DNA of 8,327 nt from Hyphomicrobiales bacterium. Its GTDB lineage: Bacteria > Pseudomonadota > Alphaproteobacteria > Rhizobiales > Beijerinckiaceae. This document shows, one piece after another, positions 1 through 5,230 of this stretch. The notes under the pieces are model-generated. The model saw only the letters and a list, made by a program, of their open reading frames with translations. It was not told where the DNA came from and did no database searches. The first letter of the stretch is position 1. The number at the start of each line of letters is the position of its first letter. Where the stretch lies: positions 1 through 8,327 of the forward strand of contig JAQGKN010000504.1 in the NCBI GenBank assembly GCA_028290085.1, given 5' to 3'. The translations under genes and the position numbers were made by a program.

Positions 1-79
1 AGGCATGGCCGAGACAACGTTGTCACTAGTGCGAGCGCATGGGCTCAAGCGGGTTTATCCGCTTCCCTACGGACTACAG

Positions 80-100
80 CCCGCGTCCTAAGCACGCGGG
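80..100. terminator. Hairpin just past the FMN reductase gene, possible terminator
   Basis: CCCGCGT (80-86) and ACGCGGG (94-100) form a perfect 7-bp stem around a 7-nt loop. On the minus strand the hairpin starts 5 nt after the stop codon of the flavoprotein gene, a typical terminator position. There is no T-run on either side, so intrinsic termination is doubtful. A second inverted repeat, AAGCGG/CCGCTT, lies at 47-64. Confidence 0.35.
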
Positions 101-105
101 AATCC

Positions 106-696
106 CTAATAGGGCGGCGCCTTGCGCGCCTTCTGAAACTTCGTGGCCTCCGTCCACCAGGCAAGATCGTCAGCAAAGCGCCTGAAGGCGCTTTCGAGTG
201 CCTTGCCGCCATTGCCGATGGGGTTGTTCTGCTCGTCCAGTGTCTCCGCGATGGGCCCGACCGTCAGCGTGCTCGAGATGACGACCATGCCCATCTCGGA
301 CAGGGTGCCATGCCAGATGGAGTTTGACCGCGCCCCAGACAGGCGCCCTCCGGAATAGCTGGCAATGGCCGCTGGCCGCCAGAACCACTCTTCAAGGTAA
401 TGATCCGTGAGATTTTTCAGGCCGGGCTGTACGCCCCAATTGTATTCGCCCGTGACGAACAGGAATGCGTCGGCTGTGCGGATTTTTTCGGCCAGAGCCT
501 CCATCGCAGGTGGTGCCGCTCCATTCGCATGTTCCTTGTACATGCGGTCCAGCATCGGCAGGCCAACCGCCATGGCATCGATCAGCTCGGCGTCGTCGCC
601 GCGTTTGCGCAACTGCTCCACGAGGTAATTTGCCAGCCTGATTCCCATCCGGTCAGACCGGTAGGAGCCGTAGAAGACCAGAATCCGGTGCGTCAT
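106..696 (-). CDS. NADPH-dependent FMN reductase-like flavoprotein
   Basis: This 196-aa protein belongs to the flavodoxin-fold FMN reductase family, soluble cytoplasmic enzymes that pass hydride from NAD(P)H through bound FMN to quinones, azo compounds, chromate or free flavin. Residues 5-18 (ILVFYGSYRSDRMG) end the first beta strand and form the FMN phosphate loop. GEYNWGVQPGLKN (83-95) is the second flavin-binding loop, where most relatives have PEYNxSxPGxLKN. YSGGRLSGAR (114-123) matches the usual small-residue loop near the isoalloxazine ring. The length is normal for the family. The ATG at 696 has a strong Shine-Dalgarno, GGAGGA, six bases upstream. The gene follows the DUF488 gene on the same strand after a 163-bp gap, so it probably has its own promoter; a 13-bp palindrome at 730-742 sits where an operator could be. 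The substrate cannot be told from sequence. Confidence 0.93.
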   Translation of the reverse strand: MTHRILVFYGSYRSDRMGIRLANYLVEQLRKRGDDAELIDAMAVGLPMLDRMYKEHANGAAPPAMEALAEKIRTADAFLFVTGEYNWGVQPGLKNLTDHYLEEWFWRPAAIASYSGGRLSGARSNSIWHGTLSEMGMVVISSTLTVGPIAETLDEQNNPIGNGGKALESAFRRFADDLAWWTEATKFQKARKAPPY

Positions 697-729
697 CGAC
701 TGTCCTCCAGGCTGCGCGGCAAACCGTCA

Positions 730-742
730 TTGGTTGAACCAA
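730..742. promoter_or_regulatory. 13-bp perfect palindrome, candidate operator
   Basis: TTGGTTGAACCAA is a perfect 6+1+6 inverted repeat, 34-46 bp upstream of the flavoprotein start codon on its 5' side. Its symmetry and position suit a binding site for a dimeric repressor or redox regulator, a common control for stress flavoproteins. No regulator gene is present in the window, so this is inference from position. Confidence 0.35.
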
Positions 743-859
743 AGGCCGGACTGGATTGTTCCCTGCAATCCTGACAACCCGGTGACGGCCATAAAAACAC
801 CAAAACCGTCTCGAACGACCAGTCAGGTTATGCGGGTGTGGACGCGAGTGCCGCTGCAA

Positions 860-1234
860 CTAACTTGTGCGCCCCAGCAAAATGTCCCTGAGCGCTACAG
901 CGTCGTTGTGCTCTTCATCGCGCGCGGAATAGATCAGAGAGATCGGCCCTTCCCGTGCGAGGTCCCGCAGTTGCGTGAGTTCTTCGGGATGCTCCTGAAT
1001 TTCCGCAGCATAGCGCGCGCGAAACTCATCCCATCGGGCGGGATCGTGGCCGAACCATTTGCGGAGAGCCGTGCTCGGCGAGAGCGTCTTCATCCATTGA
1101 TCGATCGCAGCATCTTCCTTGCTGAGCCCGCGGGGCCAGAGGCGGTCAACGAGAATGCGCGTGCCATCGGATGGGGCCGGCGGCTCGTAGGCGCGCTTCA
1201 GGTGGATGTTGGCAGCGCGGATCTTCTCGCTCAT
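860..1234 (-). CDS. DUF488-family protein
   Basis: This 124-aa protein is a full-length member of the DUF488 (YeaO-like) family, small soluble proteins of unknown biochemical role. Three family blocks are visible: RILVDRLWPRGLSKE (26-40), FGHDPARWDEFRARY (61-75) and LIYSARDEEHNDAVAL (100-115). The frame is open upstream to about 1342. The start at 1234 is preferred because the family alignment begins there and GGAG lies eight bases before it; the previous in-frame ATG overlaps that ribosome binding site. The same-strand FMN reductase gene lies 163 bp downstream, so any co-transcription is uncertain. The gene abuts the left edge of the putative tRNA-Phe element, so it is probably the first chromosomal gene beyond the integration site. 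Confidence 0.9.
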   Translation of the reverse strand: MSEKIRAANIHLKRAYEPPAPSDGTRILVDRLWPRGLSKEDAAIDQWMKTLSPSTALRKWFGHDPARWDEFRARYAAEIQEHPEELTQLRDLAREGPISLIYSARDEEHNDAVALRDILLGRTS

Positions 1235-1390
1235 CGTAAGGGCTCCAATCATGGAACATCCGTTGCCGCTGCGGAGCACTCTACGCATCGGCAGACAATG
1301 AAAGGACCTAGAGGGCGCGCTAGAAACACGCAACCATAACACCGCTGTACATGCGGCGGGCAGATTGCCAAATCTGCAGTGATGATAATC

Positions 1391-1438
1391 GTGCCCAGGG
1401 CTGGAATCGAACCAGCGACACTGCGATTTTCAGTCGCA
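1391..1438 (-). repeat. tRNA-Phe 3' fragment, putative distal att site
   Basis: These 48 bases are identical to 3270-3317 within the intact tRNA-Phe gene. They cover the anticodon stem-loop (GAA anticodon), variable loop, T arm and the 3' acceptor strand up to the first C of the tail. The D arm and 5' acceptor strand are absent. The terminal CCA is not kept: the fragment reads ACGA where the tRNA reads ACCA. Identity begins exactly at the 5' edge of the anticodon stem, which suits an integrase that crosses over in the anticodon loop. It cannot encode a working tRNA. Confidence 0.85.
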
Positions 1439-1766
1439 GTCCTGCCTGTGTGAAATCTGGCGCTAACATTCTTGAAAAACGTCTACAGGACACTTCGGTC
1501 TCGAGGGGACGAACGTATTTTGGCTACAAGGAAAGATGAATGAGGTGGCGGCATAAAGCTGCATTGACCCGGCCAGCGGCTAGGAGCATCTCGATCCCGC
1601 GTCCGTTCTTTACCGAGTGACGTGACGCTAGGACGTCCCGGCGACAGCCTACCCCGTCGTCGGGGCGTCTTGCGGTCACTCCCACGGCGACGACCGGTCA
1701 TAGGGTGCCGGGCGAAATCGCCAAGCTTACCGACGAGAACGCGTGCTGGACGAGGAGCCCCCAGCG
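1439..1766. other. Gene-poor left part of the element, with potential RNA structure
   Basis: No recognisable gene lies here. The stretch around 1560-1760 is GC-rich. Positions 1615-1681 could fold on either strand into a branched structure: outer stem GAGTGAC/GTCACTC (1615-1621 with 1675-1681), then GACGC/GCGTC (1624-1628 with 1665-1669), enclosing a hairpin at 1629-1651 (TAGG/CCTA and GTC/GAC) and a hairpin at 1652-1665 (CCCCG/CGGGG, TCGT loop; it competes for G1665). A further hairpin, GGCG/CGCC with an AAAT loop, lies at 1711-1722. High GC makes chance stems likely, so this is only suggestive. Confidence 0.3.
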
Positions 1767-1901
1767 ATGCACGCTGTTTGGTACTGGCACGATCGCTATG
1801 AGGAAGTACGTGACGCCGCAGACACCGCGACAGCGTCGACTTGCGAGGGTGCGATAGCTTTTCTCCAGGAGCTCGGCCGCCGGAGGATGTCAAGGGCTTG
1901 A
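1767..1901 (+). CDS. Possible small protein, 44 aa, unrecognised
   Basis: ATG at 1767 opens a 44-codon frame ending in TGA at 1899-1901. The ribosome binding site GAGGAG (1752-1757) sits nine bases upstream, in the loop of a hairpin formed by GCTGG (1745-1749) and CCAGC (1761-1765). The product begins MHAVWYWHDRYEEVRDAAD and ends near EGAIAFLQELGRR. It is rich in aromatic and acidic residues early on and helix-like, and looks more protein-like than chance. The frame is also open back to a stop at 1701-1703, so it could be the tail of a broken larger gene. It converges on the BLUF gene with a 21-bp gap. I do not recognise a family. Confidence 0.3.
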   Translation: MHAVWYWHDRYEEVRDAADTATASTCEGAIAFLQELGRRRMSRA

Positions 1902-1922
1902 ACGACAGGATCCCTCCCTGAA

Positions 1923-2351
1923 TCAAATGACGGGAACCCCCGATGCCTTTGAGAGGTCGTTCAATAGCTTTCCAACTTGCTCTGTCGACATTCTGGACGG
2001 GTTCAGTACCTGAGCACCATATTTGGCGAATACGCCCTGCGTTTCCGGTGTTCTTGTAACGAGGTTCATGCTCCAGTCGCCGAACTCTCGGGCGGCGATA
2101 TCGCGAACTTCGACAATCATGACGCGAAGGTGTCGCGGATCCTCTCGTATCCGGTCGAAGGTTTGCCATACGATTTTCTGAGCGCCTTCTAGTACCTGCA
2201 CGAACCAAAGGTCGTCAGCTATCAGCAGCCCAGTGATGCCGTTGCGTTGATTGTTCACACGAGACTTTGTCATCAACTCGGCGTCCAGCTCCTCGCGCGG
2301 CAATTGCGCGAGCATACTTTGGCTGTGGTACATCACTCTGATTAGCCGCAT
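1923..2351 (-). CDS. BLUF-domain blue-light sensor, single-domain
   Basis: This 142-aa protein is a stand-alone BLUF photoreceptor of the PixD/BlrB type, which binds FAD and senses blue light through a hydrogen-bond switch around the flavin. The key residues are all present: Tyr8 (VMYHS), Asn34 (RVNNQRNGITGLL), Gln52 (FVQVLEG), Trp93 and Met95 (GDWSMNLV). From Asn on, each sits two places later than in cyanobacterial PixD (Y8, N32, Q50, W91, M93). DPRH at 71-74 is another family signature. Residues 100-142 form a short C-terminal extension with no output domain, so signalling would need a partner protein. The start at 2351 is chosen because BLUF domains begin MxxLxY and GAGAGGA precedes it by about seven bases; the frame is open further to 2495. 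It is the only clear gene of the tRNA-Phe element, and no partner is encoded in the window. Confidence 0.92.
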   Translation of the reverse strand: MRLIRVMYHSQSMLAQLPREELDAELMTKSRVNNQRNGITGLLIADDLWFVQVLEGAQKIVWQTFDRIREDPRHLRVMIVEVRDIAAREFGDWSMNLVTRTPETQGVFAKYGAQVLNPSRMSTEQVGKLLNDLSKASGVPVI

Positions 2352-2541
2352 CGTTTTTCCTCTCGGAGTGTGAACCTGAACAGCCAGTGCCTCGTCGCTT
2401 GAAATCACGCGCTCATTTAAGGGGTTACCGGGCCCATCAAACGCAAATACTCGCCGCGATGACGGATACGATTCCAGCCTCGATAAAATAGACAAAGTCT
2501 ATGGGCGCACCCGGTGTGATCAAGCTACTGTTGCGAACGAT

Positions 2542-2561
2542 CTCGACTGATTGAAGTCGAG
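2542..2561. promoter_or_regulatory. Inverted repeat upstream of the BLUF gene
   Basis: CTCGACT (2542-2548) and AGTCGAG (2555-2561) form a perfect 7-bp inverted repeat with a 6-bp spacer, about 190 bp upstream of the BLUF start. It could be an operator, or the terminator of a lost gene further upstream on the minus strand. No T-run follows. Confidence 0.3.
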
Positions 2562-3243
2562 GCGCGATTGCCGCAAAGTCCCCTACGTAAAGTCGGAGGG
2601 CATCTCGTTCTTTGTGCCGGCGCGAAGCATCAGACTCGTCTTCAAATTGGGCGAGAGCGAATTCTTCTCTCGGTCATGTCGGGCCAGGGGCATACGAAGT
2701 CATGACCGTCGATTAGGATATCTTGCACGGTCCAGAAAGGGCCGATATCGTACCAAGAGAATAGTAGTTGAATAGCGCCACACTTTACGCGACGCATTTT
2801 TTTCATCTGATCATCGGGCGCGCTTATGCGAGCATACGCCGTAGGCATGCCGGTCTGATGGAGGCGTGCTTAATCTATGAGCTATTCTCAAATCGGGCCG
2901 AGCTGTTCTCTTTGCGATGAGTCGCCCATTTACGGCTGCGCTGACGTATCTAAGCAATTGGATGGAGGGTCGAAACAATTCAGTGCCTATATTGGAACGC
3001 CAGTCGATCGTTAGCTTCGAAGCCTCGTGAACGGGCCAATACCAGCCTCGGCCAATCCCGAGGCCACCATCGCTAACGAACACTCAGGCAAGAGGTTGAT
3101 CGGGGGGAACGGCCAAGATTGCACCTCGGTATGGCTTGACCTTAGCCGCTAGGGCACTAGTTGACCCCATTACATCGCGCGGCATTCCTCGACGCGAAGC
3201 ACAGACCGCGCTAAAAAGCGACGACTAACCGGACCGCTTCGCG

Positions 3244-3264
3244 TTTTCAGTAAGTGGCTGAAAA
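3244..3264 (-). terminator. Hairpin immediately downstream of tRNA-Phe
   Basis: TTTTCAG (3244-3250) and CTGAAAA (3258-3264) form a 7-bp stem with a 7-nt loop, starting three bases beyond the CCA end of tRNA-Phe. It may stop transcription or guide 3' processing. The base of the stem is A-T rich and there is no separate U-tract, so confidence is modest. The sequence belongs to the inserted element, not to the ancestral tRNA downstream region. Confidence 0.35.
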
Positions 3265-3267
3265 TGA

Positions 3268-3343
3268 TGGTGCCCAGGGCTGGAATCGAACCAGCGACAC
3301 TGCGATTTTCAGTCGCATGCTCTACCAACTGAGCTACCTGGGC
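3268..3343 (-). tRNA. tRNA-Phe (GAA)
   Basis: This is a complete 76-nt tRNA with perfect cloverleaf pairing. The acceptor stem is GCCCAGG/CCTGGGC, the D arm GCTC-AGTTGGTA-GAGC, the anticodon arm TGCGA-CTGAAAA-TCGCA with anticodon GAA, the variable loop GTGTC, and the T arm GCTGG-TTCGATT-CCAGC. The discriminator is A and CCA is encoded. It lies 122 bp after yacG on the same strand with its own promoter (-10 TATAAA at 3379-3384, -35 TGGACA at 3402-3407). Its 3' part, 3270-3317, is duplicated at 1391-1438, which marks it as the target of an integration event that left the tRNA intact. Confidence 0.97.
3270..3317 (-). repeat. Tandem partner of the att repeat, inside tRNA-Phe
   Basis: These 48 bp inside the tRNA-Phe gene are identical to 1391-1438. 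They extend from the anticodon stem to the first C of CCA. The bases just outside differ (G versus C at the tRNA-3' side, T versus G at the 5' side), so the limits of identity are sharp. This is the att copy that keeps the tRNA functional. Confidence 0.85.
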
Positions 3344-3378
3344 GCTCCGATGCGGCGTTCCGCTTCGGGAGTGGCCGG

Positions 3379-3407
3379 TTTATAGAAAGGGACCGTCGAC
3401 TTGTCCA
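3379..3407 (-). promoter_or_regulatory. Sigma70-like promoter of tRNA-Phe
   Basis: On the minus strand, TGGACA (3402-3407) and TATAAA (3379-3384) are separated by exactly 17 bp. Each box differs from consensus at one base. The predicted start lies near 3371, giving a leader of about 28 nt before the tRNA. A perfect 14-bp palindrome, GTCCAGCGCTGGAC (3403-3416), overlaps the -35 box. Confidence 0.65.
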
Positions 3408-3465
3408 GCGCTGGACGCAAGTTTGTTGCCTCTGCGCACATTTTCCTGTCGCGCTGCACCTGCCG

Positions 3466-3711
3466 TCAATCATCGTCGGACGGGCGCGGGGTGCGACGCG
3501 GCTGTTCTTCTTCCTCTTCGTCCTCGTCCACGACGCGAGCGGGAATCGCATAGGTGCCACCCAGCCAGCGGCCGAGGTCGACATCCGCGCAGCGCTTCGA
3601 GCAGAACGGGCGATATTTTTCCGTCGCCGTCTTGCGGCAGATCGGACAGGCGCCGAGCGCTTTGGGTTCGGCGTCCTGAGCTGTTGGATCGTTGTCGTTG
3701 GCGCCTGTCAT
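3466..3711 (-). CDS. yacG: DNA gyrase inhibitor YacG, zinc-binding
   Basis: This 81-aa protein is the small zinc protein YacG, which binds the GyrB subunit and inhibits DNA gyrase. The zinc site is C22-x2-C25 (CPIC) and C37-x3-C41 (CSKRC), followed by the family block DLGRWLGGTYAIP (45-57). The C-terminal tail is strongly acidic (DEDEEEEE, 62-69) and then basic/proline-rich, as in many alphaproteobacterial versions. The ATG at 3711 has AAGGGGAG a few bases upstream and begins 41 bp after the maf stop, so it is very probably co-transcribed with infA and maf. An alternative longer frame upstream is a shadow of maf. Confidence 0.93.
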   Translation of the reverse strand: MTGANDNDPTAQDAEPKALGACPICRKTATEKYRPFCSKRCADVDLGRWLGGTYAIPARVVDEDEEEEEQPRRTPRPSDDD

Positions 3712-3752
3712 GGCACTCCCCTTGCGCGCGGCGAAGGCCTGCGCTTTGAGCG

Positions 3753-4391
3753 TCAGGCGCGATTGAGCCAGAGCAGATGGGTCGGATATCCCTCGCCTGC
3801 AAGGAGCGACATCGTCTCGTAGAGCGGCAGTCCGACGACATTGGGGTACGACCCCTGGAGCTTGACCACGAAGGCCCCTGCAAGCCCCTGGATCGCGTAG
3901 CCGCCTGCTTTGCCGCGCCACTCCCCCGAAGCCAGATAGGCTTCCATCTCGTTTTCCGGCAGGCGTTTGAAGCGCAGACGGCTTTCGACGAGTTTGTGGC
4001 GCACGGCCCCACGGGGCGTCACGAGGCTGACACCGGTGTAGACGCGATGCGCCCGGCCCGAGAGAAGGCGCAGACAAGCGCCCGCCTCTTCCGTGAGCTC
4101 GCATTTGGGCAGAATCCGGCGGCCCACCGCCACCACCGTGTCGGCGGCGAGAACAAAGGCGCCCTCGAGATCGGGATTTCTCTTGACCAGTGCCGCCGCG
4201 GCCTCAGCCTTCTCGCGCGCCAGCCGTGCGGCCAGCGTGCGTGGAAGCTCGTTGCGGCGCGGGGTCTCGTCGATGTCGGCGGGCACCAGCGCATCCGGTT
4301 CGACACCCATTTGCTGGAGAAGAGCGAGGCGCCGCGGCGAGGCCGAGGCCAGGACCAGTTTTGGGCGCCATGCCTTGGCTTCTTGTGTCAC
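3753..4391 (-). CDS. maf: Maf-like nucleoside triphosphate pyrophosphatase
   Basis: This 212-aa protein is a full-length Maf/Ham1-superfamily enzyme that hydrolyses non-canonical or selected nucleoside triphosphates to monophosphate plus pyrophosphate, acting in the cytoplasm in house-cleaning and septum-related control. Key motifs are SASPRR (16-21), AADTVV (82-87, catalytic-region Asp84), KAGGYAIQG (161-169) and [10 protein letters not shown] (181-190). Gln168 in YAIQG is the residue seen in the YhdE-type (dTTP/UTP) branch; the YceF-type (m7GTP) branch usually has Glu there. This points to the dTTP/UTP type, but is not proof. The start is GTG at 4391, 42 bp after the infA stop; an ATG just upstream is out of frame and the next in-frame ATG would delete the SASPRR motif. 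The ribosome binding site is weak, so translation may depend on infA. Confidence 0.94.
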   Translation of the reverse strand: MTQEAKAWRPKLVLASASPRRLALLQQMGVEPDALVPADIDETPRRNELPRTLAARLAREKAEAAAALVKRNPDLEGAFVLAADTVVAVGRRILPKCELTEEAGACLRLLSGRAHRVYTGVSLVTPRGAVRHKLVESRLRFKRLPENEMEAYLASGEWRGKAGGYAIQGLAGAFVVKLQGSYPNVVGLPLYETMSLLAGEGYPTHLLWLNRA

Positions 4392-4433
4392 GCTGCTGTC
4401 ATCCCGGAATGGTCCCGTCCGGACCGGCAGAGC

Positions 4434-4652
4434 TTACTTGAAGCGATATGTGATCCGACCCTTGGTCAGATCATACGGGGTCATTTCCACGAGAACCTTG
4501 TCGCCCGTGAGAACACGGATTCGGTTCTTGCGCATCTTGCCCGCAGTGTGGGCAATGATTTCATGCTCATTCTCGAGCTTGACCCTGAATGTAGCGTTCG
4601 GGAGCAATTCGCTCACAACGCCAGGGAATTCGAGCAATTCTTCTTTCGACAT
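4434..4652 (-). CDS. infA: Translation initiation factor IF-1
   Basis: This 72-aa protein is IF-1, the single S1/OB-fold factor that occupies the ribosomal A site during initiation together with IF-2 and IF-3. The whole length reads as a standard alphaproteobacterial IF-1, with [19 protein letters not shown] at the start, [14 protein letters not shown] in the RNA-binding face and [12 protein letters not shown] at the end. The frame is open to 4724, but 72 aa is the family length and the ATG at 4652 begins the conserved sequence. It heads the infA-maf-yacG unit. A possible promoter with TTCACA, a 17-bp spacer and TAGGGT lies on the minus strand near 4771-4799, and the leader contains a CGGCTC/GAGCCG hairpin (4738-4755). 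Confidence 0.97.
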   Translation of the reverse strand: MSKEELLEFPGVVSELLPNATFRVKLENEHEIIAHTAGKMRKNRIRVLTGDKVLVEMTPYDLTKGRITYRFK

Positions 4653-4737
4653 CGTATACCATCTCTTCAATGCCGGTGGGGCAGACCGGTCTGGATGCTC
4701 GGGGCGCGCGGCCGTTGTGGCCACACCCGGCGTCCTG

Positions 4738-4755
4738 CGGCTCTTTAACGAGCCG
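4738..4755 (-). promoter_or_regulatory. Hairpin in the infA leader
   Basis: CGGCTC (4738-4743) and GAGCCG (4750-4755) pair perfectly around a 6-nt loop, about 90 bp upstream of the infA start and just downstream of the weak promoter candidate for infA. It may be a leader structure. No alternative pairing that would make an attenuator was worked out. Confidence 0.25.
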
Positions 4756-4862
4756 TGCCCATGGATGAATTGCGCGGACCCTAATCGAGAACCGGGCGTT
4801 TGTGAACAGAGGACGGGTAGCTATCTCGCCAAACTCGTCGTGACTTGAAAGAAAATCGCTGC

Positions 4863-5225
4863 ATGAAAGATCTTTTCGAACTCAACCAGCGCGCCGCTCG
4901 GCTGTGCTGGGGGATGCTGGAAGCTCAGGCTGCGGCCTGGACGGTTATTGGCTTACGTCTTCCGGCCCTTGCTGCCTCCGCGACACAGTCTGGTCCCCCG
5001 TCTGCCGAAAACCGCCGCATGATTCAGGAAAAGATCAATGCGACTCAGCAGGGAATGCTGGCGGGCTCCTCCGCTGCAACCCGACTCGGGCGCGCCGCCG
5101 GCAAGGGCCCTGTCGCCTTCGCGTCCGCCATGCTCGATGTTTTCGAGGCCTCGTCGCAGCCCGCGCACACCCGTGTTCGGGCAAATATGCGCCGCCTTTC
5201 GCGCAAGGCACTGACTGGCGGGTAG
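4863..5225 (+). CDS. Small phasin-like protein
   Basis: This 120-aa, mostly helical, alanine-rich protein has no signal peptide or clear membrane segment. Its opening (KDLFELNQRAARLCWGMLEA) and the amphipathic helices around residues 1-35 and 48-75 resemble short phasin-like proteins, which coat polyhydroxyalkanoate granules in alphaproteobacteria. Residues 83-100 (AFASAMLDVFEAS region) fit a further helix. The tail (RANMRRLSRKALTGG) is basic. The ATG at 4863 is chosen over an in-frame TTG at 4845; neither has a good Shine-Dalgarno, although GAAAG occurs 11 bases before the ATG. The gene is divergent from infA over about 210 bp and converges on pssA with only 5 bp between stop codons. The family assignment is by overall character, not by a diagnostic motif. 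Confidence 0.75.
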   Translation: MKDLFELNQRAARLCWGMLEAQAAAWTVIGLRLPALAASATQSGPPSAENRRMIQEKINATQQGMLAGSSAATRLGRAAGKGPVAFASAMLDVFEASSQPAHTRVRANMRRLSRKALTGG

Positions 5226-5230
5226 TTCGC

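Larger units (their letters stand above)
2352..3267. other. Long gene-poor, lower-GC right part of the element
   Basis: About 900 bases between the BLUF start and tRNA-Phe have no gene I can name. Hand counts give 45-55% GC, well below the flanking core. Two short minus-strand frames follow each other here: 3083-2811 (90 aa, GTG start) and 2806-2642 (54 aa, ATG). Neither has a convincing ribosome binding site or a family match, and they may be gene remnants. The stretch also holds an inverted repeat upstream of the BLUF gene (2542-2561) and one just past the tRNA (3244-3264). No integrase fragment was recognised on either strand. Confidence 0.6.
1391..3317. mobile_element. Small integrated element bounded by tRNA-Phe repeats
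   Basis: A 48-bp perfect direct repeat of the 3' part of tRNA-Phe marks both ends (1391-1438 and 3270-3317). The intact tRNA is at the right end and the inserted DNA lies on its 3' side, as expected for tyrosine-recombinase integration into a tRNA gene. The repeat unit spacing is 1,879 bp. Inside are a complete BLUF photoreceptor gene and otherwise only short or doubtful frames; no integrase, excisionase or transposase is recognisable. GC is uneven by hand count: about 70% in 1621-1680, but about 50% in 2221-2280 and 45% in 2941-3000, against 70% in 4081-4140 of the core. The likeliest reading is a decayed island or a satellite once moved by an integrase supplied elsewhere. An abortive tRNA duplication is the alternative. 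Confidence 0.72.

Noticed and set aside
1391..1438. A second functional tRNA gene
   Set aside because: The fragment lacks the D arm and the 5' acceptor strand, and its CCA is changed, so it cannot form a tRNA.
1536..1620. Very short frames at ATG 1536 (6 codons) and ATG 1540 (26 codons) after AAGGAA
   Set aside because: Despite a purine-rich stretch upstream, they are too short, Arg/Pro-rich and without any sign of conservation.
1483..2208. Long open minus-strand frame (241 codons) over the left part of the element
   Set aside because: It overlaps the BLUF gene in another frame, is very rich in Arg/Ser/Pro as expected for a shadow of high-GC DNA, and shows no family motif.
4682..4693. 12-bp palindrome CAGACCGGTCTG before infA
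   Set aside because: It lies within the infA leader with no matching second site; in GC-rich DNA a single 12-bp palindrome is weak evidence for an operator.
3777..4848. Long plus-strand frames (323 and 251 codons) over maf and infA
   Set aside because: They are antisense shadows of two clearly recognised conserved genes, with no motif of their own.
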